Virus record (IMG/VR): IMGVR_UViG_3300044630_007023
Coordinates: 1-46,270 of that record
Source: a virus
Length of the DNA: 46,270 nt
Direction: 5' to 3' (one strand)
Below the pieces are notes generated by a model, which was given only the letters and a program-made list of their open reading frames with translations, was not told the origin of the DNA and made no database searches. The position numbers and the translations under genes were made by a program. Below, piece after piece: positions 24,201 to 30,780 of this stretch (its first letter is position 1; each line of letters starts with the position of its first letter).

Positions 24201-27200
24201 TCAGGTTCATCAGGATCAACTGGTTCTAATGGTACTTCAGGTAACGCTGGTAATAGCGGTTCTTCGGCAACTTCAGGTACATCTGGATCTGCTGGTTCAA
24301 CAGGTTCTAACGGTAGTTCAGGTGCATCTGGTAATAGTGGTTCTTCGGCAACTTCTGGCACATCTGGTTCTACGGGATCAAATGGTACAAATGGTCAGTC
24401 TGGTTTAAGTGGTTCTGCTGGTTCTTCAGCAACAAGTGGTACATCAGGTTCAACTGGTACAACTGGTACAAGCGGTAACGCTGGTTTAAGTGGTTTATCT
24501 AGAACTTCAGGAACTTCAGCTTCTAGTGGATCAACTGGTACTTCAGGTACTGACGGTAATAGTGGTTTAAGCAGATCTTCAGGAACATCAGGTTCTTCAG
24601 GGTCAACAGGTACCGCTGGTAGTGATGGTCAATCTGGTTTGAGTAGATCTTCAGGAACATCAGGTTCTTCAGGGTCAACAGGTACAAACGGTGTAGCGGG
24701 TGTTAGCGGTCTATCTACTACATCAGGTTCTTCTGGATCTTCTGGTACATCGGGTTCTAAAGGTAGTGATGGTACCGCTGGTGTTAGTGGCGCGTCAGCC
24801 TCTTCAGCAACAAGCGGTACATCTGGTTCAACAGGCTCTAATGGTTCAGCGGGTCTTGCAGGTAATAGTGGTTCTTCAGCATCTTCTGGTACATCAGGAT
24901 CAACAGGGTCAACTGGTACTTCAGGTGTAGCTGGTGGCTCTGGTTTATCTAGAACTTCAGGTACAAGTGGTTCATCTGGTACGTCTGGTTCTAACGGTAC
25001 TGATGGTAATAGTGGGTTGAGTAAGTCTTCGGGTACAAGTGGATCTTCTGGATCGACTGGTACTGATGGTAATAGTGGTTTGAGTAGAACAAGTGGTACA
25101 TCAGGTTCATCTGGTTCTGCTGGTACTGATGGTAACTCTGGTTTGAGTAGATCTTCTGGTTCTTCAGGAACATCAGGTTCAAGTGGTTCTTCTGGTACAG
25201 AGGGTTCTTCAGGAAGATCAGCAGCTTCTGGTTCTTCAGCAACTTCAGGAACTTCTGGTTCTTCAGGATCAACTGGTTCTAACGGAACAAGCGGTAACGC
25301 TGGTAATAGTGGGTTATCTTCAACTTCAGGAACTTCTGGTTCTTCAGGATCAACTGGTTCTAATGGTACTTCAGGTAACGCTGGTAATAGCGGTTCTTCG
25401 GCAACAAGCGGAACTTCGGGTTCTGCTGGTTCTAACGGAACAAACGGTGTGGCTGGTAACGGTGGTTTATCCGCTTTAAGTGGTTCTTCAGGTTCTTCAG
25501 GTACAAATGGTTCTAACGGTGTTGCTGGTAATATAGGTGCTTCAGCCTTAAGTGGTTCTTCTGGTTCAACAGGTACTTCAGGTACAAGTGGTAATGCTGG
25601 TTTAAGTGGTTTGAGTAGAACAAGTGGTACATCAGGTTCAACGGGTACAAGTGGTACTGATGGTAATAGTGGTTTGAGTAGATCTTCTGGTTCTTCAGGA
25701 ACATCAGGTTCAAGTGGGTCATCAGGGTCTGAAGGTTCTTCAGGTAGATCAGCAGCTTCTGGTTCTTCAGGAACAAGCGGTTCTTCTGGGTCAGCTGGTT
25801 CTAACGGAACAAGCGGTAACTCTGGTAATAGTGGTTCTTCAGCAACTTCAGGTACATCTGGATCTACGGGTTCTAACGGTACAGCTGGTAACGCTGGTAA
25901 CTCAGGTTTAAGCGCTAATTCTGGATCTTCTGGATCGACTGGTACAAACGGTTCGAATGGTGTTGCAGGTAACAGCGGCGCGTCAGCATTAAGTGGATCT
26001 TCTGGATCAACTGGTACAACTGGTACTTCTGGTAACGCAGGTTTAAGTGGTTTATCTAGAACTTCAGGAACTTCAGGTTCTAGTGGTTCAACTGGTACAA
26101 ACGGTACGGACGGATCTTCGTCTTTGAGTAGAAGTTCAGGAACTTCAGGTTCATCAGGTTCAACGGGTTCTGCTGGTACTTCAGGTATGAGTATGGCTCC
26201 AGGTGCCTCAGGTGCTTCAGGTTCATCAGGTTCTTCAGGAACAGCTGGTTCTAATGGTGCGGCTGGCAACAATGGTGCGAGCGGTGCTTCAGGTTCATCA
26301 GGTTCAACGGGTTCTGCTGGTACTTCAGGTATGAGTATGGCTCCAGGTGCCTCAGGTGCTTCAGGTTCATCAGGTTCTTCAGGAACAGCTGGTTCTAATG
26401 GTAGTTCGGGTAACGCTGGTAACAGTGGTTTATCAGCGGTAAGCGGATCTTCAGGATCAACTGGTACAAATGGTTCTAATGGTGTTGCTGGTAATAATGG
26501 TGCTTCAGCGGTAAGCGGATCAAGTGGTAGTACGGGTTCTAATGGTACATCTGGTAATTCTGGTGTTGCTGGTAACTCAGGTTTATCAAGAACTTCGGGA
26601 ACCTCAGGTTCTTCAGGTTCTAACGGTTCTAACGGTATTGATGGTGCTTCGGCGTTATCAAGAACTTCAGGAACAAGTGGTTCATCTGGTTCTAACGGTG
26701 TTGCTGGTAACAGTGGTGCTTCGGCTAATTCAGGTTCATCTGGATCAACTGGTACCGCAGGTACAAGTGGTTTACCTGTACCTTCAGGAACATCAACAGT
26801 TTCAGGTTCTTCAGGTTCTTCAGGTACAAATGGTTCTAATGGTGTTGCTGGTAATATAGGTGCTTCAGCATTGTCAGGTTCTTCAGGGTCAACTGGTTCT
26901 AATGGTACTTCAGGTAACAACGGTAATAGCGGTAACTCTGGTGTATCAGGTATATCAGGTTCTTCGGGGTCAACTGGTACAAACGGTACAATTGGTATGA
27001 ATGGTAACGCTGGTGCTTCAGCATTAAGTGGTTCTTCAGGATCAACTGGTACAAATGGTAGTTCGGGTAACGCTGGTAACAGTGGTTTGAGTGCTAATTC
27101 AGGTTCTTCTGGATCAACTGGTACAACTGGTACTGGTGGTGTTGCTGGATTAAACGGTATAAGCGCAGCATCTGGTTCTTCAGGTTCATCGGGTACGGCT

Positions 27201-29321
27201 GGTTTAAGCGGTGGTAATGGTTCTAACGGTACTTCAGGTGTTAGTGGAAATAGTGGATCAACTGGTTCTAACGGAACAAGTGGTAACAACGGTAATAACG
27301 GTGCTAGTGGTGTAAGTGGTGTATCTGGTTCTAACGGATCTAACGGTACAAACGGTGTTGCTGGTAACAGTGGTAACAGTGGTTTGAGTGGTATATCGGG
27401 TTCTAATGGTTCTAACGGTACTAACGGTGTTAATGGTAACAACGGTGGAAGTGGTTTATCTGGTTTATCTGGGTCAAACGGATCTTCAGGGACAACTGGT
27501 ACTTCTGGTGTGGCTGGTGGTTCTGGTTTATCTAGAACTTCAGGTGTATCTGGTTCTTCAGGATCAACTGGTACTGATGGTACTTCAGGTGTTAATGGTG
27601 TATCTGGACCTTCAAGGGTATCTGGTACATCTGGTACGTCTGGATCTAACGGTACTTCAGGTAACAACGGTAATAACGGTAACAGTGGTTTAAGTGGTGT
27701 ATCTGGATCTAATGGTTCTAATGGAACAAATGGTGTTAATGGTAACAGCGGTAACTCTGGTTTGAGTGGTATATCAGGTTCTAACGGATCTAACGGTACT
27801 AACGGAAACAACGGTAATAATGGGGTTTCAGGTGCAAGTGGTGCTTCAGGTTCTTCAGGATCAACTGGTTCTGCTGGTACTTCAGGTATGAGTATGGCTC
27901 CAGGTGCCTCGGGTGCCTCTGGTTCTTCTGGATCAACTGGTACAAGTGGTACTAAGGGTAATGATGGTACATCAGGTTTAAGTGGTTCTAACGGATCTTC
28001 TGGTACGGCTGGTGTTTCAGGTAACAGTGGTGTTTCAGGGGTATCAGGTATATCTGGATCTAACGGTTCTAACGGTACAAACGGGGTTTCTGGTAACAGC
28101 GGTAACTCTGGTGTATCAGGTATATCTGGGTCTAACGGTTCAAATGGTACTTCAGGTAACAATGGTGTTGCTGGTAACAGCGGTTTAAGTAGAACAAGTG
28201 GTTCTTCTGGTTCTTCAGGTACAAGTGGTAACGATGGTGTTGGGGGTCTTAGTGCTTTAAGTAGAACAAGTGGTTCATCTGGTTCTTCTGGTACTAACGG
28301 TACAACTGGTAACTCTGGTATTTCAGCTGGTGCTGGTGCTACATTTGGTAGTGGTTCTTCAGGTTCTTCGGGGTCAACGGGTACTGCTGGTACAACTGGT
28401 GCATCTGGTATCTCTGGTTTAAGTGGTGTAAGTGGTCTATCTGGATCAACTGGATCTAACGGAACAAGTGGTAATAACGGTGTAAGTGGTGTGAGTGGGG
28501 TCTCAGGTTCTGCTGGTACAACAGGTACTGGTGGTGTGTCTGGTCTTTCTCGTACAGGTGGAACAAGTGGTTTATCAGCAACTTCAGGTACAAACGGTAC
28601 TTCTGGTGCGGGTACTTCGGGTGTTGGTCAAAACGGTACTTCTGGTGCTAACGGTACTAATGGTACATCAGGTGCGTCTGGTTTATCAAGAACATCTGGT
28701 ACTAACGGTTCGAGTGGAACAAGTGGTAACGCTGGTAATGCGGGTAACAGCGGTTTATCAAGAACATCTGGAACTTCTGGTTCTTCAGGTGCTAACGGTA
28801 CTAACGGTACAACTGGTGCATCTGGTACAAGCGGTCAATCTATTAACGGTACTTCAGGTATCAGTGGTGGATCGTTCACAAACCAACCTGACTTCTTAGT
28901 TAGAACAACTGGTACAGCAACGGTTCAAAGTGTAAGCTTCTTGAAAGCTGACATAACAAATACTAGACTTGGTATCAATAATAACTCACCTTCATACACG
29001 TTGGATGTTGGTGGTACTATCTACGCGTCTGGTGATGTTGTTGCATACTCTGATCAAAGAGTTAAAGATAATGTTGTGACAATTAGTGATGCCTTAAATA
29101 AAGTAAGAAGTATGAGAGGTGTTAACTATACAAGAAACGACATTGAAGACAAATCATTAAAAATGGGTGTTATCGCGCAAGAAGTTCAAAAAGTTGTTCC
29201 AGAGGTTATCACCATAAGAGAATCTGATGGACACTTAGCGGTTGCTTACGCAAACTTAGTCGGATTACTTATCGAAGCGATAAAAGATCTTGACAAAGAG
29301 ATCCAAGATTTAAAGAAATAA
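18273..29321 (+). CDS. Giant collagen-like tail fibre protein 2 with S74 self-cleaving chaperone (3682 residues)
   Basis: A second huge fibre directly after the first. The N-terminus is short (residues 1-42) and ends in SPSHYISFDPASGEF, homologous to the leader of fibre 1. Residues 43 to about 3530 are Gly-X-Y triplets (Y mostly Ser, X Ser/Thr/Asn/Ala/Leu), with recurrent triplets in which Arg or Lys replaces Gly (GLSRTS, GLSKSS). The C-terminus has a fibre-tip phrase (LGINNNSPSYTLDVGG) followed by a peptidase S74 intramolecular chaperone domain. The catalytic Ser-Lys dyad is visible as YSDQRVKDN, with Ser 3593 and Lys 3598 at the family's five-residue spacing. Self-cleavage before Ser 3593 would release about 90 residues after trimerisation. 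S74 domains are known from phage tailspikes and fibres, which supports a trimeric virion fibre. A terminator follows. Confidence 0.92.
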   Translation: MANEHIIRSGIFGKNVDENTSPSHYISFDPASGEFTYTSLTSGTSGTAGTSGVSGISGTSGSSASSGTSGTTGGSGSSKTSGSSGTSGSSGTDGQSGLSRSSGTSGSSGSTGTAGTIGASALSASSGTSGSSGSTGTAGASGGSNSSGTSGSSGSTGSAGTAGSSNVSASSGTSGSSGSTGTSGSAGLSSSSGSSATSGTSGSTGTSGSAGLAGSSASSGTSGSSGSTGTSGTAGASALSGSAGSSASSGSSGSSGTEGSSGRSAASGSSGTSGSSGSTGTAGSSGLANSSGSSGTSGSSGTSGSDGNSGLSKSSGTSGSSGSTGTAGTDGQSGLSRSSGTSGSSGSTGTSGSSALSGSAGSSATSGTAGSSGSNGSSGASASSGTSGSSGSSASSGTSGSSASSGTSGSSGLSANSGSSATSGSSATSGTTGTSGRSGDSASSGSSGSSATSGTAGSSGSAGSTGTSGSSGLSASSGSSATSGTSGSTGTTGTSGNAGASGLSRSSGTSGSSGSTGTSGTDGNSGLSKSSGTSGSSGTSGSAGTDGQSGLSRSSGTSGSSGSTGTNGTNGQSGNSSSSATSGTSGSSGSSGTEGSSGRSAASGSSATSGTSGSSGSAGSSGTSGSSGLAGSSASSGTSGSAGSTGTSGSSALSGASASSGTSGSSGSTGTNGTSGNSNSSGTSGSSGSSATSGTSGSSGSSGTSGSSANSGSSGSSATSGTSGSTGSNGSSGASGNSGSSATSGSSATSGTSGSAGSSALSGSAGSSGTSATSGTAGSSGLSASSGSSASSGSTGTSGSSGLSSSSGSSATSGTSGSTGSNGTSGVAGNSGLSRTSGTSGSSGTSGSAGTDGNSGLSKSSGTSGSSGTSGSAGTDGQSGLSRSSGTSGSSGSTGTNGTSGASASSGTSGSAGSSATSGTSGSAGSSATSGSSGASASSATSGTSGSSGSSGSAGSSGLSASSGSSATSGTAGSTGTNGSSGASASSGTSASSGSSASSGTSGSSGLSAASGSSGSSASSGTSGSAGSNGTSGNAGNSGLSRTSGTSGSAGSSGTEGSSGRSAASGSSGTSGSSASSGTSGSSGSSASSGTSGSSGASASSATSGTSGSSASSGTSGSAGSAGLSASSGSSATSGTSGSTGTSGSSGLSSSSGSSATSGTSGSTGTTGTSGVAGGSGLSRTSGTSGSSGSTGTAGTDGQSGLSRSSGTSGSSGSTGSAGTDGNSGLSRSSGSSGTSGSSGSTGTSGSSANSGSSGSAGTSATSGTSGSSGSSASSGTAGSSGNSNSSGTSGSSGSSATSGTSGSSGSNGTSGLSANSGSSATSGTSGSAGSTGSNGTSGNSGNSGSSATSGTSGSAGSTGTSGSSGLSSSSGSSATSGTSGSTGSNGTAGAAGNSGLSATSGTSGSSGSTGSTGTSGVAGGSGLSRTSGTSGSSGTSGSNGTDGNSGLSRTSGTSGSSGSAGTDGNSGLSRSSGTSGTSGSSGSTGTSGSSANSGSSASSGSSATSGTSGSSGLSSSSGSAGSSGSSATSGTSGSSASSGTSGSSGASASSATSGTSGSSGSSGTSGSSGLSANSGSAGSSATSGTSGSTGSNGTSGLSGNSGSSASSATSGTSGSTGSAGTSGNAGNSGLSRTSGTSGSSGSTGSAGTDGNSGLSKSSGTSGSSGSTGTSGTDGNSGLSKTSGTSGSSGSSGTDGNSGLSRSSGTSGSSGSTGTSGSSGLSGSSASAGTSGSSGSTGSNGSSGNAGNSGSSATSGTSGSTGTNGTSGNAGNSGISSTSGTSGSSGTSGSKGSDGTAGVSGASASSATSGTSGSTGSNGTNGQSGLSGSAGSSASSGSSATSGTSGSSGLSANSGSSATSGTSGSTGSNGTSGASGNSGSSGTSGSTGSNGTNGQSGLSGSAGSSASSGTSGSAGSSGTSGNAGLSGLSRTSGTSGSTGTSGSDGNSGLSKSSGTSGSSGSTGTDGNSGLSRSSGTSGSSGSTGSNGTSGNAGNSGSSATSGTSGSAGSTGSNGSSGASGNSGSSATSGTSGSTGSNGTNGQSGLSGSAGSSATSGTSGSTGTTGTSGNAGLSGLSRTSGTSASSGSTGTSGTDGNSGLSRSSGTSGSSGSTGTAGSDGQSGLSRSSGTSGSSGSTGTNGVAGVSGLSTTSGSSGSSGTSGSKGSDGTAGVSGASASSATSGTSGSTGSNGSAGLAGNSGSSASSGTSGSTGSTGTSGVAGGSGLSRTSGTSGSSGTSGSNGTDGNSGLSKSSGTSGSSGSTGTDGNSGLSRTSGTSGSSGSAGTDGNSGLSRSSGSSGTSGSSGSSGTEGSSGRSAASGSSATSGTSGSSGSTGSNGTSGNAGNSGLSSTSGTSGSSGSTGSNGTSGNAGNSGSSATSGTSGSAGSNGTNGVAGNGGLSALSGSSGSSGTNGSNGVAGNIGASALSGSSGSTGTSGTSGNAGLSGLSRTSGTSGSTGTSGTDGNSGLSRSSGSSGTSGSSGSSGSEGSSGRSAASGSSGTSGSSGSAGSNGTSGNSGNSGSSATSGTSGSTGSNGTAGNAGNSGLSANSGSSGSTGTNGSNGVAGNSGASALSGSSGSTGTTGTSGNAGLSGLSRTSGTSGSSGSTGTNGTDGSSSLSRSSGTSGSSGSTGSAGTSGMSMAPGASGASGSSGSSGTAGSNGAAGNNGASGASGSSGSTGSAGTSGMSMAPGASGASGSSGSSGTAGSNGSSGNAGNSGLSAVSGSSGSTGTNGSNGVAGNNGASAVSGSSGSTGSNGTSGNSGVAGNSGLSRTSGTSGSSGSNGSNGIDGASALSRTSGTSGSSGSNGVAGNSGASANSGSSGSTGTAGTSGLPVPSGTSTVSGSSGSSGTNGSNGVAGNIGASALSGSSGSTGSNGTSGNNGNSGNSGVSGISGSSGSTGTNGTIGMNGNAGASALSGSSGSTGTNGSSGNAGNSGLSANSGSSGSTGTTGTGGVAGLNGISAASGSSGSSGTAGLSGGNGSNGTSGVSGNSGSTGSNGTSGNNGNNGASGVSGVSGSNGSNGTNGVAGNSGNSGLSGISGSNGSNGTNGVNGNNGGSGLSGLSGSNGSSGTTGTSGVAGGSGLSRTSGVSGSSGSTGTDGTSGVNGVSGPSRVSGTSGTSGSNGTSGNNGNNGNSGLSGVSGSNGSNGTNGVNGNSGNSGLSGISGSNGSNGTNGNNGNNGVSGASGASGSSGSTGSAGTSGMSMAPGASGASGSSGSTGTSGTKGNDGTSGLSGSNGSSGTAGVSGNSGVSGVSGISGSNGSNGTNGVSGNSGNSGVSGISGSNGSNGTSGNNGVAGNSGLSRTSGSSGSSGTSGNDGVGGLSALSRTSGSSGSSGTNGTTGNSGISAGAGATFGSGSSGSSGSTGTAGTTGASGISGLSGVSGLSGSTGSNGTSGNNGVSGVSGVSGSAGTTGTGGVSGLSRTGGTSGLSATSGTNGTSGAGTSGVGQNGTSGANGTNGTSGASGLSRTSGTNGSSGTSGNAGNAGNSGLSRTSGTSGSSGANGTNGTTGASGTSGQSINGTSGISGGSFTNQPDFLVRTTGTATVQSVSFLKADITNTRLGINNNSPSYTLDVGGTIYASGDVVAYSDQRVKDNVVTISDALNKVRSMRGVNYTRNDIEDKSLKMGVIAQEVQKVVPEVITIRESDGHLAVAYANLVGLLIEAIKDLDKEIQDLKK
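18399..28863 (+). repeat. Collagen-like tract of fibre 2
   Basis: Roughly 3490 codons of Gly-X-Y triplets without a globular insert. Recurring modules include DGNSGLS[RK][ST]SGTSG (many copies), GTEGSSGRSAASG or a close variant (near 19040, 20050, 21430, 25200 and 25730) and GMSMAPGASGASG (26184, 26328, 27885). The last third is enriched in Asn (GSNGSNGTNG). Proline is almost absent. Confidence 0.95.
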
Positions 29322-29330
29322 TAAATAAGA

Positions 29331-29349
29331 AAGGGGCCTAAAGCCCCTT
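29331..29349. terminator. Bidirectional Rho-independent terminator between fibre 2 and the glycosylation operon
   Basis: AAGGGGC-CTAAA-GCCCCTT, seven pairs with a five-base loop. It is followed by TTTTTT on the plus strand and flanked by an A/T tract on the other, so it can end both the plus-strand fibre transcript and the minus-strand operon, which stops at 29352. Confidence 0.85.
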
Positions 29350-29351
29350 TT

Positions 29352-30185
29352 TTATTTTCTCAAACCGTTAAGAGATTTTAAAGCTCTTTCTCTAGCCTTT
29401 TCCTTATTGATTCTGACGTTTTCATCAACAAATGGATACTTTATATTACCCAGGGATGAAATCATCTCTAAAGCGATATTTCGGGCTTGTTGTGCGTAGC
29501 TAATACTAACATATTCTCTGGATGAGTGCATGTTGTAGTAGCCAACGGAGTAATTTATACAAGAAAAATCATAAAAAGCCCCTAAAATACTAACATCGGT
29601 ATATGGGTGTCTACCTAAAACGTAATCACCCATGTAATCCTCTAGTATTGGTTTTATCGTTTTATAGAAATCGCCATCTTCGTCAAATAACTTAACACCG
29701 TTACAATAATGAGTAACCCAGTCATTTTCTGGTGCATCGAATTGTAATGCGTAACCAACATCCTCAAAGAAAATTTCATCGGCTAGCGTTGAACCGAAAC
29801 AACCATACTCCTCAGATACGAAAAAAACCGCTTTTAAGACCTCTACGCGCTCAAGTAGCTCTAAACATACATAAACACCCGCCTTATTATCCCCACCGCA
29901 TCCAGTGGGTTTATTTGTGCCTTTTTCAACCGCATATATGATATCTTCTTCATCTGGGTGGTGTAAGATATCCATATCGACTATTCTATGCACAGAATCT
30001 GTATGTGCCACAACGCATGGATAATATTCAGCAACACCTTTTGTTACATAGATATTACCATGCTCATCTATAACATAATCTAAATTACATTCATTAAGAT
30101 ATTTTGTTATTTTCGCTATAAGATATTGCTCCTGTCCACAATAAGTTGGTGTTGAGAGGATATCTTTTAATTTTTCTTTACTCAT
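29352..30185 (-). CDS. M20/M42-type zinc metallopeptidase
   Basis: 277 residues with the two-metal aminopeptidase or deacylase pattern: AHTDSV (His 60, Asp 62), GCGGDNKAG with the bridging Asp near 99, SEEYG with the base and ligand Glu pair near 125, Asp in QFDAP near 149 and a late His in YNMHSSRE near 219. The relatives are peptidase T and di/tripeptide aminopeptidases; substrates could be peptides, or amide bonds in cell-wall or small molecules. It is shorter than the usual M20 enzyme (about 400 residues), apparently because the dimerisation lid domain is missing or reduced. It overlaps the glucosaminidase gene by eight bases and is last in the operon, immediately before the terminator. 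Why a phage would carry it is not clear; a wall-peptide role with the glucosaminidase is a guess. Confidence 0.8.
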   Translation of the reverse strand: MSKEKLKDILSTPTYCGQEQYLIAKITKYLNECNLDYVIDEHGNIYVTKGVAEYYPCVVAHTDSVHRIVDMDILHHPDEEDIIYAVEKGTNKPTGCGGDNKAGVYVCLELLERVEVLKAVFFVSEEYGCFGSTLADEIFFEDVGYALQFDAPENDWVTHYCNGVKLFDEDGDFYKTIKPILEDYMGDYVLGRHPYTDVSILGAFYDFSCINYSVGYYNMHSSREYVSISYAQQARNIALEMISSLGNIKYPFVDENVRINKEKARERALKSLNGLRK

Positions 30186-30747
30186 TAAAATATGATTTTA
30201 ATTTTTGTTTATCCACGATATTTTTAATTGTTTGTGCGTAATTGGGTGCTTCTGCGTAATGCGCTGAAAGAAACAAATAATATTTTTCTTCGGTATTAAT
30301 GTTATTTAAATAGGTTGATTGAAAAAAGCCCATATCAACTACACCGTCTTGCCACTTTTTATAGTAAGCAAAATTATTCTTTGACCCAGAGCATGTCGTC
30401 ATCCTACTTTTAGCTTCTCGCATACCAAACAGATTATTATTTGACTTGAATAGGTCGCTTCTACCTAAACCACTTTCAACAATAGCTTGCGCCATAACAA
30501 TATGTGGGAATTTTATCCCGTTATTTTTAAGTTCATCGACAAATTTATCTTTAGAAAACTTGTCTTTTTCTTTTTGCAGGTTTATTATACGGACCTTACT
30601 CTCTATCGTGTCTAGGGTGTCTGATTGAAAATACCTACCAATAAAAAAGGAACCAACCATTAGTAAAATGGTGGTTCCTAACGCTATTTTAACACTTAAT
30701 TTGTCTTTGACAAACTTTAGTTGATCGCTATCGTATCTGTAAAACAT
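30178..30747 (-). CDS. Membrane-anchored glucosaminidase (GH73-like peptidoglycan hydrolase)
   Basis: I start it at ATG 30747 (189 residues); a GTG two codons earlier is possible. It has a cytoplasmic lead (FYRYDSDQLK), one transmembrane helix at about residues 17-42 (KIALGTTILLMVGSFFIGRYF region), then a glucosaminidase domain: the catalytic Glu in AQAIVESGLGRSDLF near 89, NNLFGM, and a Tyr-rich KNNFAYYKKW block, then SAHYAEAPNYA. It should cut the N-acetylglucosaminyl bond of peptidoglycan from the periplasmic side of the inner membrane. The N-terminal helix is a signal anchor, so the enzyme could act in lysis or in remodelling the wall. A TATATTTG promoter-like site and a small hairpin lie just upstream. 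It overlaps the downstream peptidase gene by eight bases. Confidence 0.85.
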   Translation of the reverse strand: MFYRYDSDQLKFVKDKLSVKIALGTTILLMVGSFFIGRYFQSDTLDTIESKVRIINLQKEKDKFSKDKFVDELKNNGIKFPHIVMAQAIVESGLGRSDLFKSNNNLFGMREAKSRMTTCSGSKNNFAYYKKWQDGVVDMGFFQSTYLNNINTEEKYYLFLSAHYAEAPNYAQTIKNIVDKQKLKSYFNE

Positions 30748-30749
30748 TA

Positions 30750-30771
30750 CCACTACTTATTATTGTAGTGG
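30750..30771 (-). other. Small hairpin before the glucosaminidase start
   Basis: CCACTAC-8 bases-GTAGTGG, seven pairs, ending just three bases from the start codon at 30747. It sits between a TATATTTG promoter-like site and the start codon, so it would be in the leader and could hide the ribosome-binding region. Confidence 0.4.
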
Positions 30772-30779
30772 CAAATATA
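30772..30779 (-). promoter_or_regulatory. Possible internal promoter -7 element TATATTTG
   Basis: On the minus strand TATATTTG matches TAnnTTTG, directly after the stop of the heptosyltransferase gene and about 24 bases before the glucosaminidase start. No well-placed TTTG at -33 was found, so it is weak. Confidence 0.35.
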
Positions 30780-30780
30780 G

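Noticed and set aside
24629-28162. Long antisense ORF (1177 codons) rich in Pro, Glu and Leu
   Set aside because: It is the reverse-strand shadow of the Gly-X-Ser repeats: GGT and TCT-type codons read backward give Pro and Glu and rarely stop. It has no start context or promoter and lies wholly inside fibre 2.
8497-28863. CRISPR-like array
   Set aside because: The repeats are coding, in register with codons, have no spacers of constant length, and there are no cas genes.
7663-29321. Repeat tract as an assembly artefact
   Set aside because: The frame stays open for over 7000 codons, the register is kept throughout, and synonymous codons vary, which an artefact would not produce. Exact repeat number could still be wrong.
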